Assembly (NCBI RefSeq): GCF_011068285.1
Contig: NZ_CP049616.1
Span: forward strand, 1,096,501 to 1,160,500
Source: Flagellimonas oceani
Lineage (GTDB): Bacteria; Bacteroidota; Bacteroidia; Flavobacteriales; Flavobacteriaceae
Reading direction: 5' to 3'
DNA: 64,000 nucleotides
This document shows positions 17,036 through 26,171 of the stretch, piece by piece. The position numbers and the translations under genes were made by a program. Each line of letters begins with the position of its first letter. Position 1 is the stretch's first letter. The notes beneath the pieces are model-generated. The model was not told the origin of the DNA. It saw nothing but the letters and a program-made list of their open reading frames with translations, and made no database searches.

Positions 17036-18061
17036 ATGTACATTACTATCACACGACAGCATCTCGATAACCACTTCTCCCAAAGTGCTGGGGACTATGT
17101 GGCCTATCTAGAAAAGGAAAATGAGGATAGGTCCCCAGAGGACCAAGAACATTTCTTTGACCAGAACAATAATCAAGTTTCCCCGGAGCGGGTGGTCGAT
17201 GAAATCGATAAGAATACGGCCAAGCTCAAAAAGAGGGAGCCCAAGTTCTACGCCCTGACCATCAACCCGAGCCAACGGGAGCTCCGGCATATCGGAAACG
17301 ACCCCGAAAAGCTTCGGCAGTATGTCCGGGGAGTGATAAAGGACTATGCCGAAGCCTTTCACCGGGATAGGGAGGTGACCGTGGACGATGTCAAATATTT
17401 TGCCAAGATCGAGCACGAACGTAAGTTCAAAGGTTTTGACCGACAGGTTAAGGAAAACCAACCTTATAGGGCCCGGATCACCAAACTGGAAAACGACCTG
17501 CGGAAATTGGAACGGGGAGAGATCACGGGCAATGCCAAGGCCATTCAAAGTGAGATCGAGCAATTGGTTCGGGATACGCCCCACAAGATCGATGGGGTGC
17601 CCATCAAACAGGGGATGCAGAAGCCGGGACTCCAGACCCACATCCATATCATTGTCAGCCGGAAGGATGCCGAAAACAAATTGAGCTTGTCCCCTGGCAG
17701 CCGGTATATCGAATCCGAAGCCTCCCTCAACGGTCAGCTGATCAAGCGGGGGTTCAATCGGAACCAATTCTATGACCAAGCGGAAAAACGCTTCGATGCC
17801 CTCTTCCAATACAACCGGAACTATGTGGAGACCTACCAGGCCCGAAAGGAGTTCAATGTAAATCCCTATGGCTATTTTGCCAAACTGATAGGACTGCCGA
17901 CCAGTGAACGCAGCGCCGCTTTTAAGATCCTGGGCAAGGCAGGGGTGCATATTCCCCAAATAAGTATTCCCAAGACCAAGGTGGACCTGGCCCTAAAGAC
18001 CATCAAGGAATTCAAAAAGGCCATGCAGGTGGCCCGAACCGCCAGCAATATCGAAATCTGA
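17036..18061 (+). CDS. mobB: MobB-type relaxase (DUF5712-like)
   Basis: A 341-residue protein with the histidine metal motif of relaxases at H202 and H204 (THIHIIVSRKD). A Tyr-rich N-terminus begins with MYITITRQHLDNHFSQSAGDY, as in the DUF5712 mobilization family. Relaxases nick one strand at oriT and stay covalently attached through a Tyr. It has the operon position seen in Bacteroidetes, after BtgA and before the MobC coupling protein, whose start lies one base after its stop. The exact catalytic Tyr cannot be chosen by eye. Confidence 0.82.
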   Translation: MYITITRQHLDNHFSQSAGDYVAYLEKENEDRSPEDQEHFFDQNNNQVSPERVVDEIDKNTAKLKKREPKFYALTINPSQRELRHIGNDPEKLRQYVRGVIKDYAEAFHRDREVTVDDVKYFAKIEHERKFKGFDRQVKENQPYRARITKLENDLRKLERGEITGNAKAIQSEIEQLVRDTPHKIDGVPIKQGMQKPGLQTHIHIIVSRKDAENKLSLSPGSRYIESEASLNGQLIKRGFNRNQFYDQAEKRFDALFQYNRNYVETYQARKEFNVNPYGYFAKLIGLPTSERSAAFKILGKAGVHIPQISIPKTKVDLALKTIKEFKKAMQVARTASNIEI

Positions 18062-18062
18062 T

Positions 18063-19637
18063 ATGGAAGCTCAATTTATTTTGTTTTATGTGATGGCGAT
18101 AGGGACGATTCTGTTGGTATACCGCTATACCCAATATGCCTTTGGATGTATCATGGGCCTATGGACCTATTTGGGGGTTGTGGTGTATCTGGGTTTTGGG
18201 CTGGATACCTTGCTCCAGGTAACGCTCCATCATATCCTTCCCTTGGTGGTCCTTAATTTGTTGTGCTATCTGGTTTGGGACGGGTTCCAATCCGATTCCA
18301 TCCCTAAGCAGTATAGGGTCCGGTTGGGAAACTTTACCATACAAAACCTTCAGCGGGGTGTGTCCATCATTGGTTCCTCGGGCAGCGGGAAGACCGAATC
18401 CGTGGTCTATAGCTTGCTGAAACACCTGAACCGGTACCAGTTCCCAGGGGTCATACATGACTACAAGCATTTTGAGATTACCGAAATGGCCTATCCCATG
18501 TTCAGGGGCAGTAAAATTCCCTTCCATGTGGTCTCCTTTGACGATATCCACAAAAAGGTGAATCCCATTGCCCCACGTTACCTGCCCGATGCGGAGAGCG
18601 TGAACGAAATCTCAAGGGTCCTGTTGGAAAACCTGCTCGAACAACGGGAGTCCTTGGCCCATGGCTCCTCCAAGTTCTTCAACGATGCCGTGGAAGGATT
18701 GTTGGGCGGGCTCATTTGGAAACTGAAGACGGAGTTTCCCCGGTACTGTACCCTGCCACACTTGATGGCCTCCTTTCAATATCTGAAACGGGACCAGTTG
18801 ATGGCTTTTCTGGAATCGGACTTTACCTCCAAGGCCATGGCCGACGCCTTTCTCTCCGGGGTGGATTCCGAACGGCAGACGGCCGGGGTGATGAGCACCT
18901 TGGCCAATGCCCTGAAAAAGATCAGCACCGAACGCATCTTTATGGCCCTCTCTGCCGACGAGGTGCCCCTGGACATCAACAATCCCAAGAACCCCGCGGT
19001 GATCGCCATCGTGAACAACCCCAAATTTGAGACGGCCTATTCCCCGGTGATCGCCACCATCCTGCACACCATCACCAAACAGATGAGCGTACGGGGCCAG
19101 ATCCCTTCCTTTTTGTTGATGGAAGAAGCACCGACCATCCGGTTGCTGAACATGCACCGTATCCCGGCCACCCTGCGGAGCTATGACATCGCGACCATTT
19201 ATATCCTTCAGGACAAGATCCAGAACGACATGATGTATGGGGAAAAGGGGAGTAGGGCCATCCTGAGCAACCTGTCCTATCAGTTCTTTGGAAAGGCCAA
19301 CGACCCTGAAACTGCCAAATACTACGAACGCTTCTTTGAGATTGTCAAACGGCCGACCCGCAGTGTGAGCAAGAGCAGCAACTGGAAGTTCGATACCAGG
19401 GTCACCAAAGGGGAGAAGGAAGTGAGCAAACTACGGGCCGACCTGTTCTTCCGGTTGAAACAAGGAGAGTTCATCGCCTTTGGGGATGGCAGGGATCGAA
19501 GGGTCCGCTTTCCCAGACCGAAAATCATAAGGGAGTTGCCCAACCGCCTTTACCAGTATGACGATCCAGCAATTCAGGCCAATTACAAGACCATCCATTT
19601 AAAGGTGCAGGAACTGTTCGAAAACCGTAAATGGTAG
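18063..19637 (+). CDS. mobC: Type IV coupling protein, VirD4/TraG-like (MobC)
   Basis: The 524-residue protein has three N-terminal hydrophobic segments (about residues 5-25, 29-50 and 57-72), a P-loop at 104-111 (GSSGSGKT) and a Walker B-like FLLMEEAP. The C-terminal part resembles TraM-recognition coupling proteins. It links the relaxase-DNA complex to the mating channel. In Bacteroides elements the same position after mobB is called mobC. It is the last + strand backbone gene before the AT-rich defence block. Confidence 0.9.
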   Translation: MEAQFILFYVMAIGTILLVYRYTQYAFGCIMGLWTYLGVVVYLGFGLDTLLQVTLHHILPLVVLNLLCYLVWDGFQSDSIPKQYRVRLGNFTIQNLQRGVSIIGSSGSGKTESVVYSLLKHLNRYQFPGVIHDYKHFEITEMAYPMFRGSKIPFHVVSFDDIHKKVNPIAPRYLPDAESVNEISRVLLENLLEQRESLAHGSSKFFNDAVEGLLGGLIWKLKTEFPRYCTLPHLMASFQYLKRDQLMAFLESDFTSKAMADAFLSGVDSERQTAGVMSTLANALKKISTERIFMALSADEVPLDINNPKNPAVIAIVNNPKFETAYSPVIATILHTITKQMSVRGQIPSFLLMEEAPTIRLLNMHRIPATLRSYDIATIYILQDKIQNDMMYGEKGSRAILSNLSYQFFGKANDPETAKYYERFFEIVKRPTRSVSKSSNWKFDTRVTKGEKEVSKLRADLFFRLKQGEFIAFGDGRDRRVRFPRPKIIRELPNRLYQYDDPAIQANYKTIHLKVQELFENRKW

Positions 19638-19790
19638 ATATCGTTTTTTAATAAAGAAAAGGGAAGTAGTACGAAAGAGCAAACTATTTGATAGCATGGG
19701 AAACTTGGTTATATTCGGGATTGAGGCACTGAATTTCGGCCTGTCTCACAAGTTGTATATATTCTACGTTCTAAAAGGTACATCGAACAC

Positions 19791-20882
19791 ATGGCAAATG
19801 AATCAAGGAAAATGGTGGTATTGGGAGCTGGGGCTTCAATAGGATCCAAAAGGTATCCCATTAACTCATCTCTCGATCAACTAAGGGACAGGATGCCTTC
19901 GGCAGAAAACTTTTTTTATGATCTGTTCAAACTTAATAAGACCGAAAATCACAATGAGCGTTTCCTGAATTTTTTAGGATTGACCTACGAGGCCCTTTAT
20001 GATGTAATCGTAAGGGCATGGAACATAAATAAGGGCAATAACGATTTTGATCCCAATGGATGGAGGGGAGTAAATATAGAAGAAGTCATGACTTTTTTTG
20101 ATGTAGGCTCGAATATGTTCGACCAGGACTCCCAGGAAGGGAAACTTTATCGCCAGGCGCAAAAATCATTGTTGGACTTTATGTTTCCACTAATTCCAAT
20201 GATCTGCGAAGGACAGCATTGCGAATACTTGCTCAGGGTATTTTTTGGGTTGGAACCCAAAGATACCGTCATCTCATACAACTGGGATACGATCGCTGAG
20301 TACACCTTGGCAAAAGCCAAAGCCAATCAAATAAGGAATTATGCTAAGCTGATGCGGTCGGATAAAATTGAACCAAGGATGTATAGAAACACGGGATTAC
20401 TATTGAAGTTGCATGGATCGTTTAATTGGATGGTTTGTAAGAATCCAGAGTGTCCATCGTTTGATACCATTAAGCCCCCTTTTCAAAAGAACAGGTATAA
20501 GCTTATCGGCTTGAATGAATCGTATACCTGTAAGGATTGTGGCAGCAATAATCTTAGACCCCTCATTGTTCCCCCAGTGAGCAACAAAATGATACACAAA
20601 GACGAATTTTTGAAAAATCAATGGCTCATCGCCAGGGAAAAATTATTGGATACCAATGAACTTATCTTCATAGGATATTCTTTTCCTCCAACAGATTATT
20701 ACAGTGAATGGCTGTTTAGACAGATTTATTTTATCGAAAATCGGAATGATATAAAAATCACTGTTGTCAATCCGCAGTACGGAAAAAGAGGGTCAGCTGT
20801 GACAAAAAGATATGACACTATCTTCAATGACTTTGAAATTGAAAGCTATAAAACATTAAAGGATTTTGCGGAAAGAAATTAA
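19791..20882 (+). CDS. SIR2-like NAD-binding protein with zinc ribbon
   Basis: The 363-residue protein has SIR2 landmarks: VVLGAGAS at residues 9-16, SYNWDTIAE around 162-170, KLHGSFNW with His208 as the likely catalytic His, and FIGYSFPPTD near 293-302. Two CxxC-type pairs (C216/C221 and C247/C250) could bind zinc. SIR2-like effectors in bacterial defence (ThsA, DSR, Avs/SIR2-APAZ and others) destroy NAD+ on phage infection. It starts a three-gene AT-rich block, followed at 130 bases by the PD-(D/E)XK-like gene. NAD+ hydrolase activity is inferred; protein deacetylation remains possible. Confidence 0.82.
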   Translation: MANESRKMVVLGAGASIGSKRYPINSSLDQLRDRMPSAENFFYDLFKLNKTENHNERFLNFLGLTYEALYDVIVRAWNINKGNNDFDPNGWRGVNIEEVMTFFDVGSNMFDQDSQEGKLYRQAQKSLLDFMFPLIPMICEGQHCEYLLRVFFGLEPKDTVISYNWDTIAEYTLAKAKANQIRNYAKLMRSDKIEPRMYRNTGLLLKLHGSFNWMVCKNPECPSFDTIKPPFQKNRYKLIGLNESYTCKDCGSNNLRPLIVPPVSNKMIHKDEFLKNQWLIAREKLLDTNELIFIGYSFPPTDYYSEWLFRQIYFIENRNDIKITVVNPQYGKRGSAVTKRYDTIFNDFEIESYKTLKDFAERN

Positions 20883-21011
20883 TTTCCATTCTCTTGTGTT
20901 ACCCTTTTTGAAATGACAAGTATTCAAATTATAGGAAACCGGGAGCGAAAAGCTCATGTAATTTTAAGATATTTAAGTTGGATTGGAAATCTTGGATAAC
21001 TAAAAAATAAA

Positions 21012-22172
21012 ATGAAAGCCATCAACACATCGGAAAACGTTATTTCACGGATTAATTCCAATGTATTTTTTAAGGAATTTACGTTTGCCAGAAATGATTT
21101 TACTGATTTGGATTCAAAACAAAAACTTGAATTCTCCGATAATGTAATCTGGCTGGGCAATATATTTTTAATTTTTGAAATAAAGGAAAGGAATGCGAAG
21201 GATGATTCTGATGATTCCAGTTGGTTTGAGAATAAAATTTTAAACAAGGCTGTTAAACAGGTCAAAAGGACCCATACGTATTTAAAAAAATACCCTAACA
21301 TACCCATTTTCAATGAAAAAGGGCATAAAAGGAATATTTCTGAGGCCGATTTTAGCAGGATCCAATCAATCATCGTTTACTCCCCAAGCGATAACTTCAG
21401 TGAATCCCAAAGGTTCATGAAGTTTTACAGAAGTAAGGAAATTGGGTTAATTCACCTATTTCATTCAGAGGACTATTATTGGATATGTAAATACCTTATT
21501 ACTCCTGCAGAAATAGATGAGTATTTGATATTTAGGGAGGAATTTTATGATGCACATCCCAAACTATTGAATGAACTGCCGGAACAATATATCCTCGCCC
21601 ATTTTTTTGAAACACTGGATACCTCTGAAATCAAATTGGAACACATGGACAATTTCAAAAAAGTAACCATGGATTCAAGCAAGTTTAATCTCTCATATCT
21701 AATTGATAATTTTAACAAAAACATTAAACTATTACAAGGAGAGACCGATTATTACCCAATCATTGCTGAAATTGCAAAGCTAAATCGGGCCGAACTGACG
21801 GAATTTAAAAAAAGGTTTGTCCTTACAATTGAAAAATGTAGGGAGGAAGGTGTCACGATTCCCTACCGAATCTATATTCCAAGGACAGATTGTGGATTTG
21901 TCTTCGTACCTCTGATCAAAAGAGCTTCCTGCCATTGGAAGACCGCTTTGCGTAATTTCACCTATGCCCAAAAGTATGATCAAAAAGCCCATCGCTGTGT
22001 TGGATTGGTGATGTTCGAAACTGAAATCAAAGGAAAATTGGTTTTGGATATGTACTGGGCTTTTTTAGAAGAAAAGTGGGTATATGATGCTGCAATGGAA
22101 AAATTGCTTTCCGAAAACTTCCCGTTCCGTGAGGCAAAATTTAAAAGGTTGGACAATAGATACTTGGAATAA
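21012..22172 (+). CDS. PD-(D/E)XK nuclease-like protein of unknown family
   Basis: The N-terminal part has a restriction-endonuclease-like core: Glu40, Asp43, then Glu56-x-Lys58 in IFLIFEIKER, and a following helix with Gln83 (KAVKQVKR). This is the usual order of motifs in the PD-(D/E)XK fold. The C-terminal two-thirds is not recognised. It is 386 residues, lies between the SIR2-like and HEPN-like genes, and is AT-rich like them. It could be a nuclease effector or sensor. The assignment rests on motif reading alone. Confidence 0.5.
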   Translation: MKAINTSENVISRINSNVFFKEFTFARNDFTDLDSKQKLEFSDNVIWLGNIFLIFEIKERNAKDDSDDSSWFENKILNKAVKQVKRTHTYLKKYPNIPIFNEKGHKRNISEADFSRIQSIIVYSPSDNFSESQRFMKFYRSKEIGLIHLFHSEDYYWICKYLITPAEIDEYLIFREEFYDAHPKLLNELPEQYILAHFFETLDTSEIKLEHMDNFKKVTMDSSKFNLSYLIDNFNKNIKLLQGETDYYPIIAEIAKLNRAELTEFKKRFVLTIEKCREEGVTIPYRIYIPRTDCGFVFVPLIKRASCHWKTALRNFTYAQKYDQKAHRCVGLVMFETEIKGKLVLDMYWAFLEEKWVYDAAMEKLLSENFPFREAKFKRLDNRYLE

Positions 22173-22204
22173 AATTATTAGACAAGTCCTAATGGCAATT
22201 GAAG

Positions 22205-22846
22205 ATGATGAACAAAAAAGATATAGCTCCCAAGAAAGTCTACGTTAAAATCGATAATTCCGAGAGGTATTTGAAGGTGGCCAAAGAACTCTATGATAAG
22301 GCCAAACACCCCGAACAGGCCGAAATATATTACGCTCCGTTTGTCCTTTTTTGTGCAACCAGTGTGGAATACCTATTGAATGATATTTTTATAGAATACT
22401 CAAATAGATATTTTTCTGGCACCGATCAAAAAATATATGCGGAATCCTTTATGACTTTGGGCTTGAGAGCCAAGCTATTGACCTTTTTGCCCATTGTAAG
22501 TGGCAATGCATACAAGTGGGATCTGGATTCCTTTGAGTATAAGACATTATGTGGGATGATCAACAAAAGAAATCAAATAGCCCACGGAAAGGATTTTTAC
22601 CAAGGTTTAAGTACCAAGGATGACAATGACGGTGGTTTTACCATTGATGTCACAGATTTGAAAGAGAAAGCCATCCTGCTGCTTTCCAAAAATGAGTGCA
22701 ACAATTATTTCAAGGCCTTTGAAAGTTTTATCACTTTGTATTCCTTGATCGAAAATAACAAACTAAAGGAGGGTAAGATGGTTTTGCCCATAGTGGAATC
22801 CAAACTTAAAACGGAAACCATACAATTTTCCACCAGAAAGACATAA
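22205..22846 (+). CDS. HEPN-like protein
   Basis: A mainly helical protein of about 213 residues with an R-x4-H motif (NKRNQIAHG, Arg122/His127 from the ATG at 22205), the signature of HEPN RNases. The frame is also open to a TTG at 22199. HEPN proteins often act as RNases or as toxins in defence modules. Only 32 bases separate it from the PD-(D/E)XK-like gene, so the two are likely co-transcribed. Not every HEPN-like RxxxxH is catalytic, so RNase activity is inferred. Confidence 0.6.
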   Translation: MMNKKDIAPKKVYVKIDNSERYLKVAKELYDKAKHPEQAEIYYAPFVLFCATSVEYLLNDIFIEYSNRYFSGTDQKIYAESFMTLGLRAKLLTFLPIVSGNAYKWDLDSFEYKTLCGMINKRNQIAHGKDFYQGLSTKDDNDGGFTIDVTDLKEKAILLLSKNECNNYFKAFESFITLYSLIENNKLKEGKMVLPIVESKLKTETIQFSTRKT

Positions 22847-22947
22847 CCTGGGTGAATGGACTGGACTTAAATTTATGACGGACCCTATCCCACTTGCTTT
22901 CACTTTTTAAATGCCTTATGGAACTTTAGCGGATAATATGGTCCCAT

Positions 22948-22978
22948 TTTGAATATTGTAACTTTTAAGTTACCTTTG
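22948..22978 (+). promoter_or_regulatory. Strong Bacteroidetes promoter with overlapping operator for higBA
   Basis: TTTG (22948-22951), exactly 19 bases, then TACCTTTG (22971-22978) fits the -33/-7 consensus TTTG-N19-TAnnTTTG. Transcription would start about at the ATG (22984), giving a leaderless message. An inverted repeat with 7-bp arms, GTAACTT-TT-AAGTTAC (22958-22973), overlaps the promoter and is a likely autoregulatory operator for the HigA antitoxin. Confidence 0.75.
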
Positions 22979-22983
22979 TAACA

Positions 22984-23337
22984 ATGGAACAAAAGGTCAG
23001 GACCGTAATTGCCTACAAGCACTATTTTGAGGAATTTTTGGTGGCACAGCCTAAAAAGGTGCAGGACAAGATTTTTAAAGTAATCGAAATCATAGAAACC
23101 TTTGAACGGATTCCGACGACATATTTAAAGGCAATTACTGGAACCGATGGACTGTTTGAGGCCCGGATCAAATTGGGGTCGAACATTTGGAGGGTATTTT
23201 GCTTTTTCGACAAAGGCAAATTGGTGATTCTGTTGAACGGGTTTACCAAGAAAACGCAAAAGACACCAAAGAAAGAGATTGACAAAGCTGTCAGGTTAAT
23301 GAAAGAATATTATGAAACCGCCCATGGCGGATCGTGA
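22984..23337 (+). CDS. higB: HigB/RelE-family toxin (phage-derived Gp49-like)
   Basis: A 117-residue RelE-superfamily protein: a basic beta-rich core (LFEARIKLGSNIWRVFCFFDKGKLVILLNGFTKKTQKTPKKEI split over about residues 57-100) and an N-terminal helical hairpin. Its order, toxin first then an Xre antitoxin, is the HigBA arrangement. HigB toxins cut mRNA on the ribosome. The frame runs from a promoter with a palindromic operator to an overlap with the antitoxin frame. Confidence 0.85.
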   Translation: MEQKVRTVIAYKHYFEEFLVAQPKKVQDKIFKVIEIIETFERIPTTYLKAITGTDGLFEARIKLGSNIWRVFCFFDKGKLVILLNGFTKKTQKTPKKEIDKAVRLMKEYYETAHGGS

Positions 23338-23359
23338 ATTTGTATTAAATGAACGTTGT

Positions 23360-23674
23360 ATGGACAAAACAAAAATGGGTAATAGGGACACAAAGACCTG
23401 GACCGAGATAAAGGACAGTGTCTACGGTGAAAAGGGCACTGAGCGTAGGGACGAACTGGAAAGGGACTTTGAATCTTTCAAGATCGGGCTTTTATTGCGT
23501 AAGGCCAGGGAAGAAAAAAAACTGACACAGGAGCAACTAGGGGAGTTGGTGGATAAAAAACGGACCTATATTTCAAGGGTGGAGAACAATGGCAGCAATT
23601 TGACATTGAAAACCTTATATGATATTGTTGAAAAGGGGCTTGGGGGAAAGGTTAAAATATCCATCGAAGTATAA
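23360..23674 (+). CDS. higA: HigA antitoxin, Xre-type HTH
   Basis: The protein ends in an Xre/Cro helix-turn-helix (about 60 residues, LTQEQLGELVDKKRTYISRV). The frame is open to 23312, inside higB, but Mets at 23360 and 23375 are the more natural starts, giving 104 or 99 residues. It neutralises HigB and should bind the palindrome upstream of higB. With higB it closes the AT-rich defence block. Confidence 0.82.
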   Translation: MDKTKMGNRDTKTWTEIKDSVYGEKGTERRDELERDFESFKIGLLLRKAREEKKLTQEQLGELVDKKRTYISRVENNGSNLTLKTLYDIVEKGLGGKVKISIEV

Positions 23675-23781
23675 GGGCGGTATTCCAGACAAATGACATG
23701 GCCAATTTTTATTACTGACCTGAAAAAAGTACGCAACGGGAAAAGGGATTTTGCATCTACACGCTAAAACCTTGATTCTTT

Positions 23782-24240
23782 ATGAAGCCCACCTTGACCC
23801 ATCAGAAATCCGTACTTCTTTTTTTCCTGTTCACCCTCTTATTGGGCTGCTCAAACGATGACGGAACAATTTCATATGACTTCGTTGGAAGCTGGAAGGT
23901 TTCCTATTATATGGAAGGCAGCCAAAAGGTGACCAAGGAGGATAGCCCCACCTGGCCGGATTACAACAATGGCGACATCACGGCCACCTTTACTGCACCG
24001 GATGGAAATGGAAAGGGCGTGGTATCAGGCATATCCGTGACGAATGCCTATCATGGGGACTACACCTTGGAGAGGAATGGAACCCTGACCATTGATCCCA
24101 TTGCGACGACCTTGGTGAACCAACCCGACTGGGCTGATCTATACCATATCACGGGACCCAAAACCTATAAGATCAAAGGTTCCAACCTATTTCTGTATTC
24201 AAAGGATGAAGATTTGGTCATCGTTATGGAATCCAACTGA
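23782..24240 (+). CDS. Lipoprotein with lipocalin/META-like domain
   Basis: 152 residues with a lipobox (LLGC at about residue 23, then Ser-Asn-Asp-Asp). The mature part starts with DFVGSWKVSYYMEG, which fits lipocalin-like or META-type small lipoproteins, and ends with a beta-strand pattern. The role is unknown. It lies between the toxin-antitoxin pair and a truncated phospholipase-like fragment. Confidence 0.65.
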   Translation: MKPTLTHQKSVLLFFLFTLLLGCSNDDGTISYDFVGSWKVSYYMEGSQKVTKEDSPTWPDYNNGDITATFTAPDGNGKGVVSGISVTNAYHGDYTLERNGTLTIDPIATTLVNQPDWADLYHITGPKTYKIKGSNLFLYSKDEDLVIVMESN

Positions 24241-24361
24241 GGGATTTTATTCTTGTTTCACTGGCCTAATTTTGTTGATAACTAATGATTTAAGAATAAA
24301 ACCAGCTTCATTTTTGTAATGGGAATCCGTAATTTTAAGTTTGCTTCAAACTTGAGATACC

Positions 24362-24550
24362 ATGTGGTTCAACCAGGCCAAATGTGATATTTATATGGGA
24401 ACCGGGGCAGGCTCCAAACTGCTTCAAGAGATGGCCAATGCCCAACATTCAGTAAAAAGATCCTCTCCCTACCTTTCCCCTAAATTGGTCCAGGAATTGA
24501 TCTGGTTGCACCATGTTACCCAAGTTAACATTTACTTCATGGTTTTCTAG
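24362..24550 (+). pseudogene. Truncated phospholipase D-like gene fragment
   Basis: The 62-residue frame matches the start of PLD-like proteins (GTGAGSKLLQEMANAQHSV, SSPYLSPKLVQELI) and then stops where the family would continue. A short - strand frame (24449-24592) opens just beyond and reads gene-like, so this may be a junction between two truncated genes. It lies next to the FecR gene that begins the cargo cassette and probably marks an insertion or deletion point. Confidence 0.5.
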
Positions 24551-24631
24551 CGTTTTCTTGAGATCCAACACTACGGGATTTTTCAACTTCATGTCTCTTA
24601 TTTATGTGGCCCAACCAACAGGGTGATAATT

Positions 24632-25573
24632 ATGATGAGAAACGAAAAAGTGGAAGAGGAATGTATCCGTTACCTTTCCAAAGAAGGGAGTGAGGAAGAG
24701 CGATTTCTTTTTGAATTGGAATTGAGCATCAATGACGACCTGAAGAAAAACTACGTCATCTATCGAAAGATATGGGAGGCATATCCTTTGGATTTTGAAG
24801 AAAAGAGGAATGGCCAAAAGACCGTATCGGAACCAAATCCGTTCAAATCAAAATTCAGGAGGGTAAAAGTTTTTTTAACCATAGCGGCTTCCCTATTAAT
24901 GGGGTGGTTCCTTTTTGAAAACTTTTATGATGCCTACCCAAACCGGGTAGCCACACAGGCCCGGGAACGGGTCACTTTTTATTTGCCGGACAGTACCAAG
25001 GTCATCTTGAATTCGCAGAGCAGTCTCTCCTATTGCAAGGACTTTTTGAAAAACAGGAATGTCAATCTTCAGGGAGAAGCCTTTTTTGAAGTTGTCCATC
25101 GCAAAGGCCAGCCCTTTAAGGTTTTCTCAGAAGATATCGAAGTATTGGTATTGGGCACCAAATTCAATGTGAACACTTCAGATTCCCTGCGGACCGTTGC
25201 CTTGGAAGAGGGTAAGGTGAGCATGCGGATTCCAGAGAGTGGGATGAACGTGACCCTTTTGCCCAATGAATTGGTCGTATACGATCCTGAGAACAAACAT
25301 TTGGACAAAAGGTGGTTCGATCCAAAAGTGACCTTGGTATGGAAAGATGATGTATTGGTATTGGAGGATATTGCCCTGCAAAAGGCCTTGCCAAAGATCA
25401 ACAATTATTATGGCGTTGAATTTATCCTTAATGACAGTATCGCGGGCACTAAATCTATCAAGGGAGTGTTCAAGGGCAAAGATGTCGATGAGTTCAAAGA
25501 TGCCATGGAGTTCATTACCGGGTTCACCATAGAAAATGTAGAAGAGCAAACCTATCTGATCCAGAACAAATGA
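24632..25573 (+). CDS. FecR family anti-sigma factor (cassette A)
   Basis: A protein of about 313 residues with one membrane segment at about residues 80-97, a FecR domain (LPDSTKVILNSQSSLSY, LQGEAFFEV) and a C-terminal DUF4974 domain. A GTG at 24623 is also open, but the ATG at 24632 is preferred. Here the FecR gene precedes its sigma gene (they overlap by four bases), the reverse of the usual order. It should control the SusC/SusD/phosphodiesterase genes that follow. Confidence 0.9.
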   Translation: MMRNEKVEEECIRYLSKEGSEEERFLFELELSINDDLKKNYVIYRKIWEAYPLDFEEKRNGQKTVSEPNPFKSKFRRVKVFLTIAASLLMGWFLFENFYDAYPNRVATQARERVTFYLPDSTKVILNSQSSLSYCKDFLKNRNVNLQGEAFFEVVHRKGQPFKVFSEDIEVLVLGTKFNVNTSDSLRTVALEEGKVSMRIPESGMNVTLLPNELVVYDPENKHLDKRWFDPKVTLVWKDDVLVLEDIALQKALPKINNYYGVEFILNDSIAGTKSIKGVFKGKDVDEFKDAMEFITGFTIENVEEQTYLIQNK

Positions 25574-26148
25574 AGACCGATCCCCCAAGACCATCGTCAA
25601 AAACGGAAACCAACCTTCACTTGTTCAACCAGCTTGAACAGGGAAAGTATGAGGCATTGATACGCTTGCACCAAAGATTTTACAGCCCTCTGTGCAGGTT
25701 TGGGGCCCTATTCGAACACAATAGCCTTATCGTTGAGGAAAAAGTGGCCGATGTGTTCATTGAACTATGGTCACGGCGGGATATGCTATCGGAGGTCGAG
25801 CATCCCAAGGCCTATCTGTATGTCATGGTAAGGAACAAATTGCTGCGAACAGCAAAGAGTGAAACCCTTTTGACAAGGATCCAGGACAATCTGAACTATT
25901 CCAATGCGGAACAACACAGTCATGAAGAAGAACTCATTCAACAAGAAGAGAAGCGAATCGATCAGGAACGCATATCAAATGTATTGAAGAATGTGCCGGA
26001 GCGCTCCAGAAGAGTTTTTGAGATGAGCAGGATAGAAGGTTTTAAGTACAAGGAAATTGCAGAAATCCTAGGCATCTCATACAGAACAGTGGAGCAGCAC
26101 GTGGCCATTACCATGAAAACCATTAAAAACAGCTTAACGGACAAGTAA
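25570..26148 (+). CDS. ECF RNA polymerase sigma factor (cassette A)
   Basis: 192 residues with sigma region 2 (VEEKVADVFIELWSRRDML) and region 4 helix-turn-helix (YKEIAEILGISYRTVEQHV). The ATG overlaps the last bases of the FecR gene, so translation is coupled. It probably activates the SusC-type receptor gene that starts 23 bases downstream in response to the FecR signal. Confidence 0.9.
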   Translation: MKTDPPRPSSKTETNLHLFNQLEQGKYEALIRLHQRFYSPLCRFGALFEHNSLIVEEKVADVFIELWSRRDMLSEVEHPKAYLYVMVRNKLLRTAKSETLLTRIQDNLNYSNAEQHSHEEELIQQEEKRIDQERISNVLKNVPERSRRVFEMSRIEGFKYKEIAEILGISYRTVEQHVAITMKTIKNSLTDK

Positions 26149-26171
26149 GAACCAACTTAAAATTTTGAAAA

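Noticed and set aside
17108..17959. 283-residue minus-strand frame
   Set aside because: It is antisense to the relaxase, whose metal-binding motif is clear.
19696..19842. 48-residue frame upstream of the SIR2-like gene
   Set aside because: It overlaps the SIR2 start in another frame and lacks a ribosome site or family.
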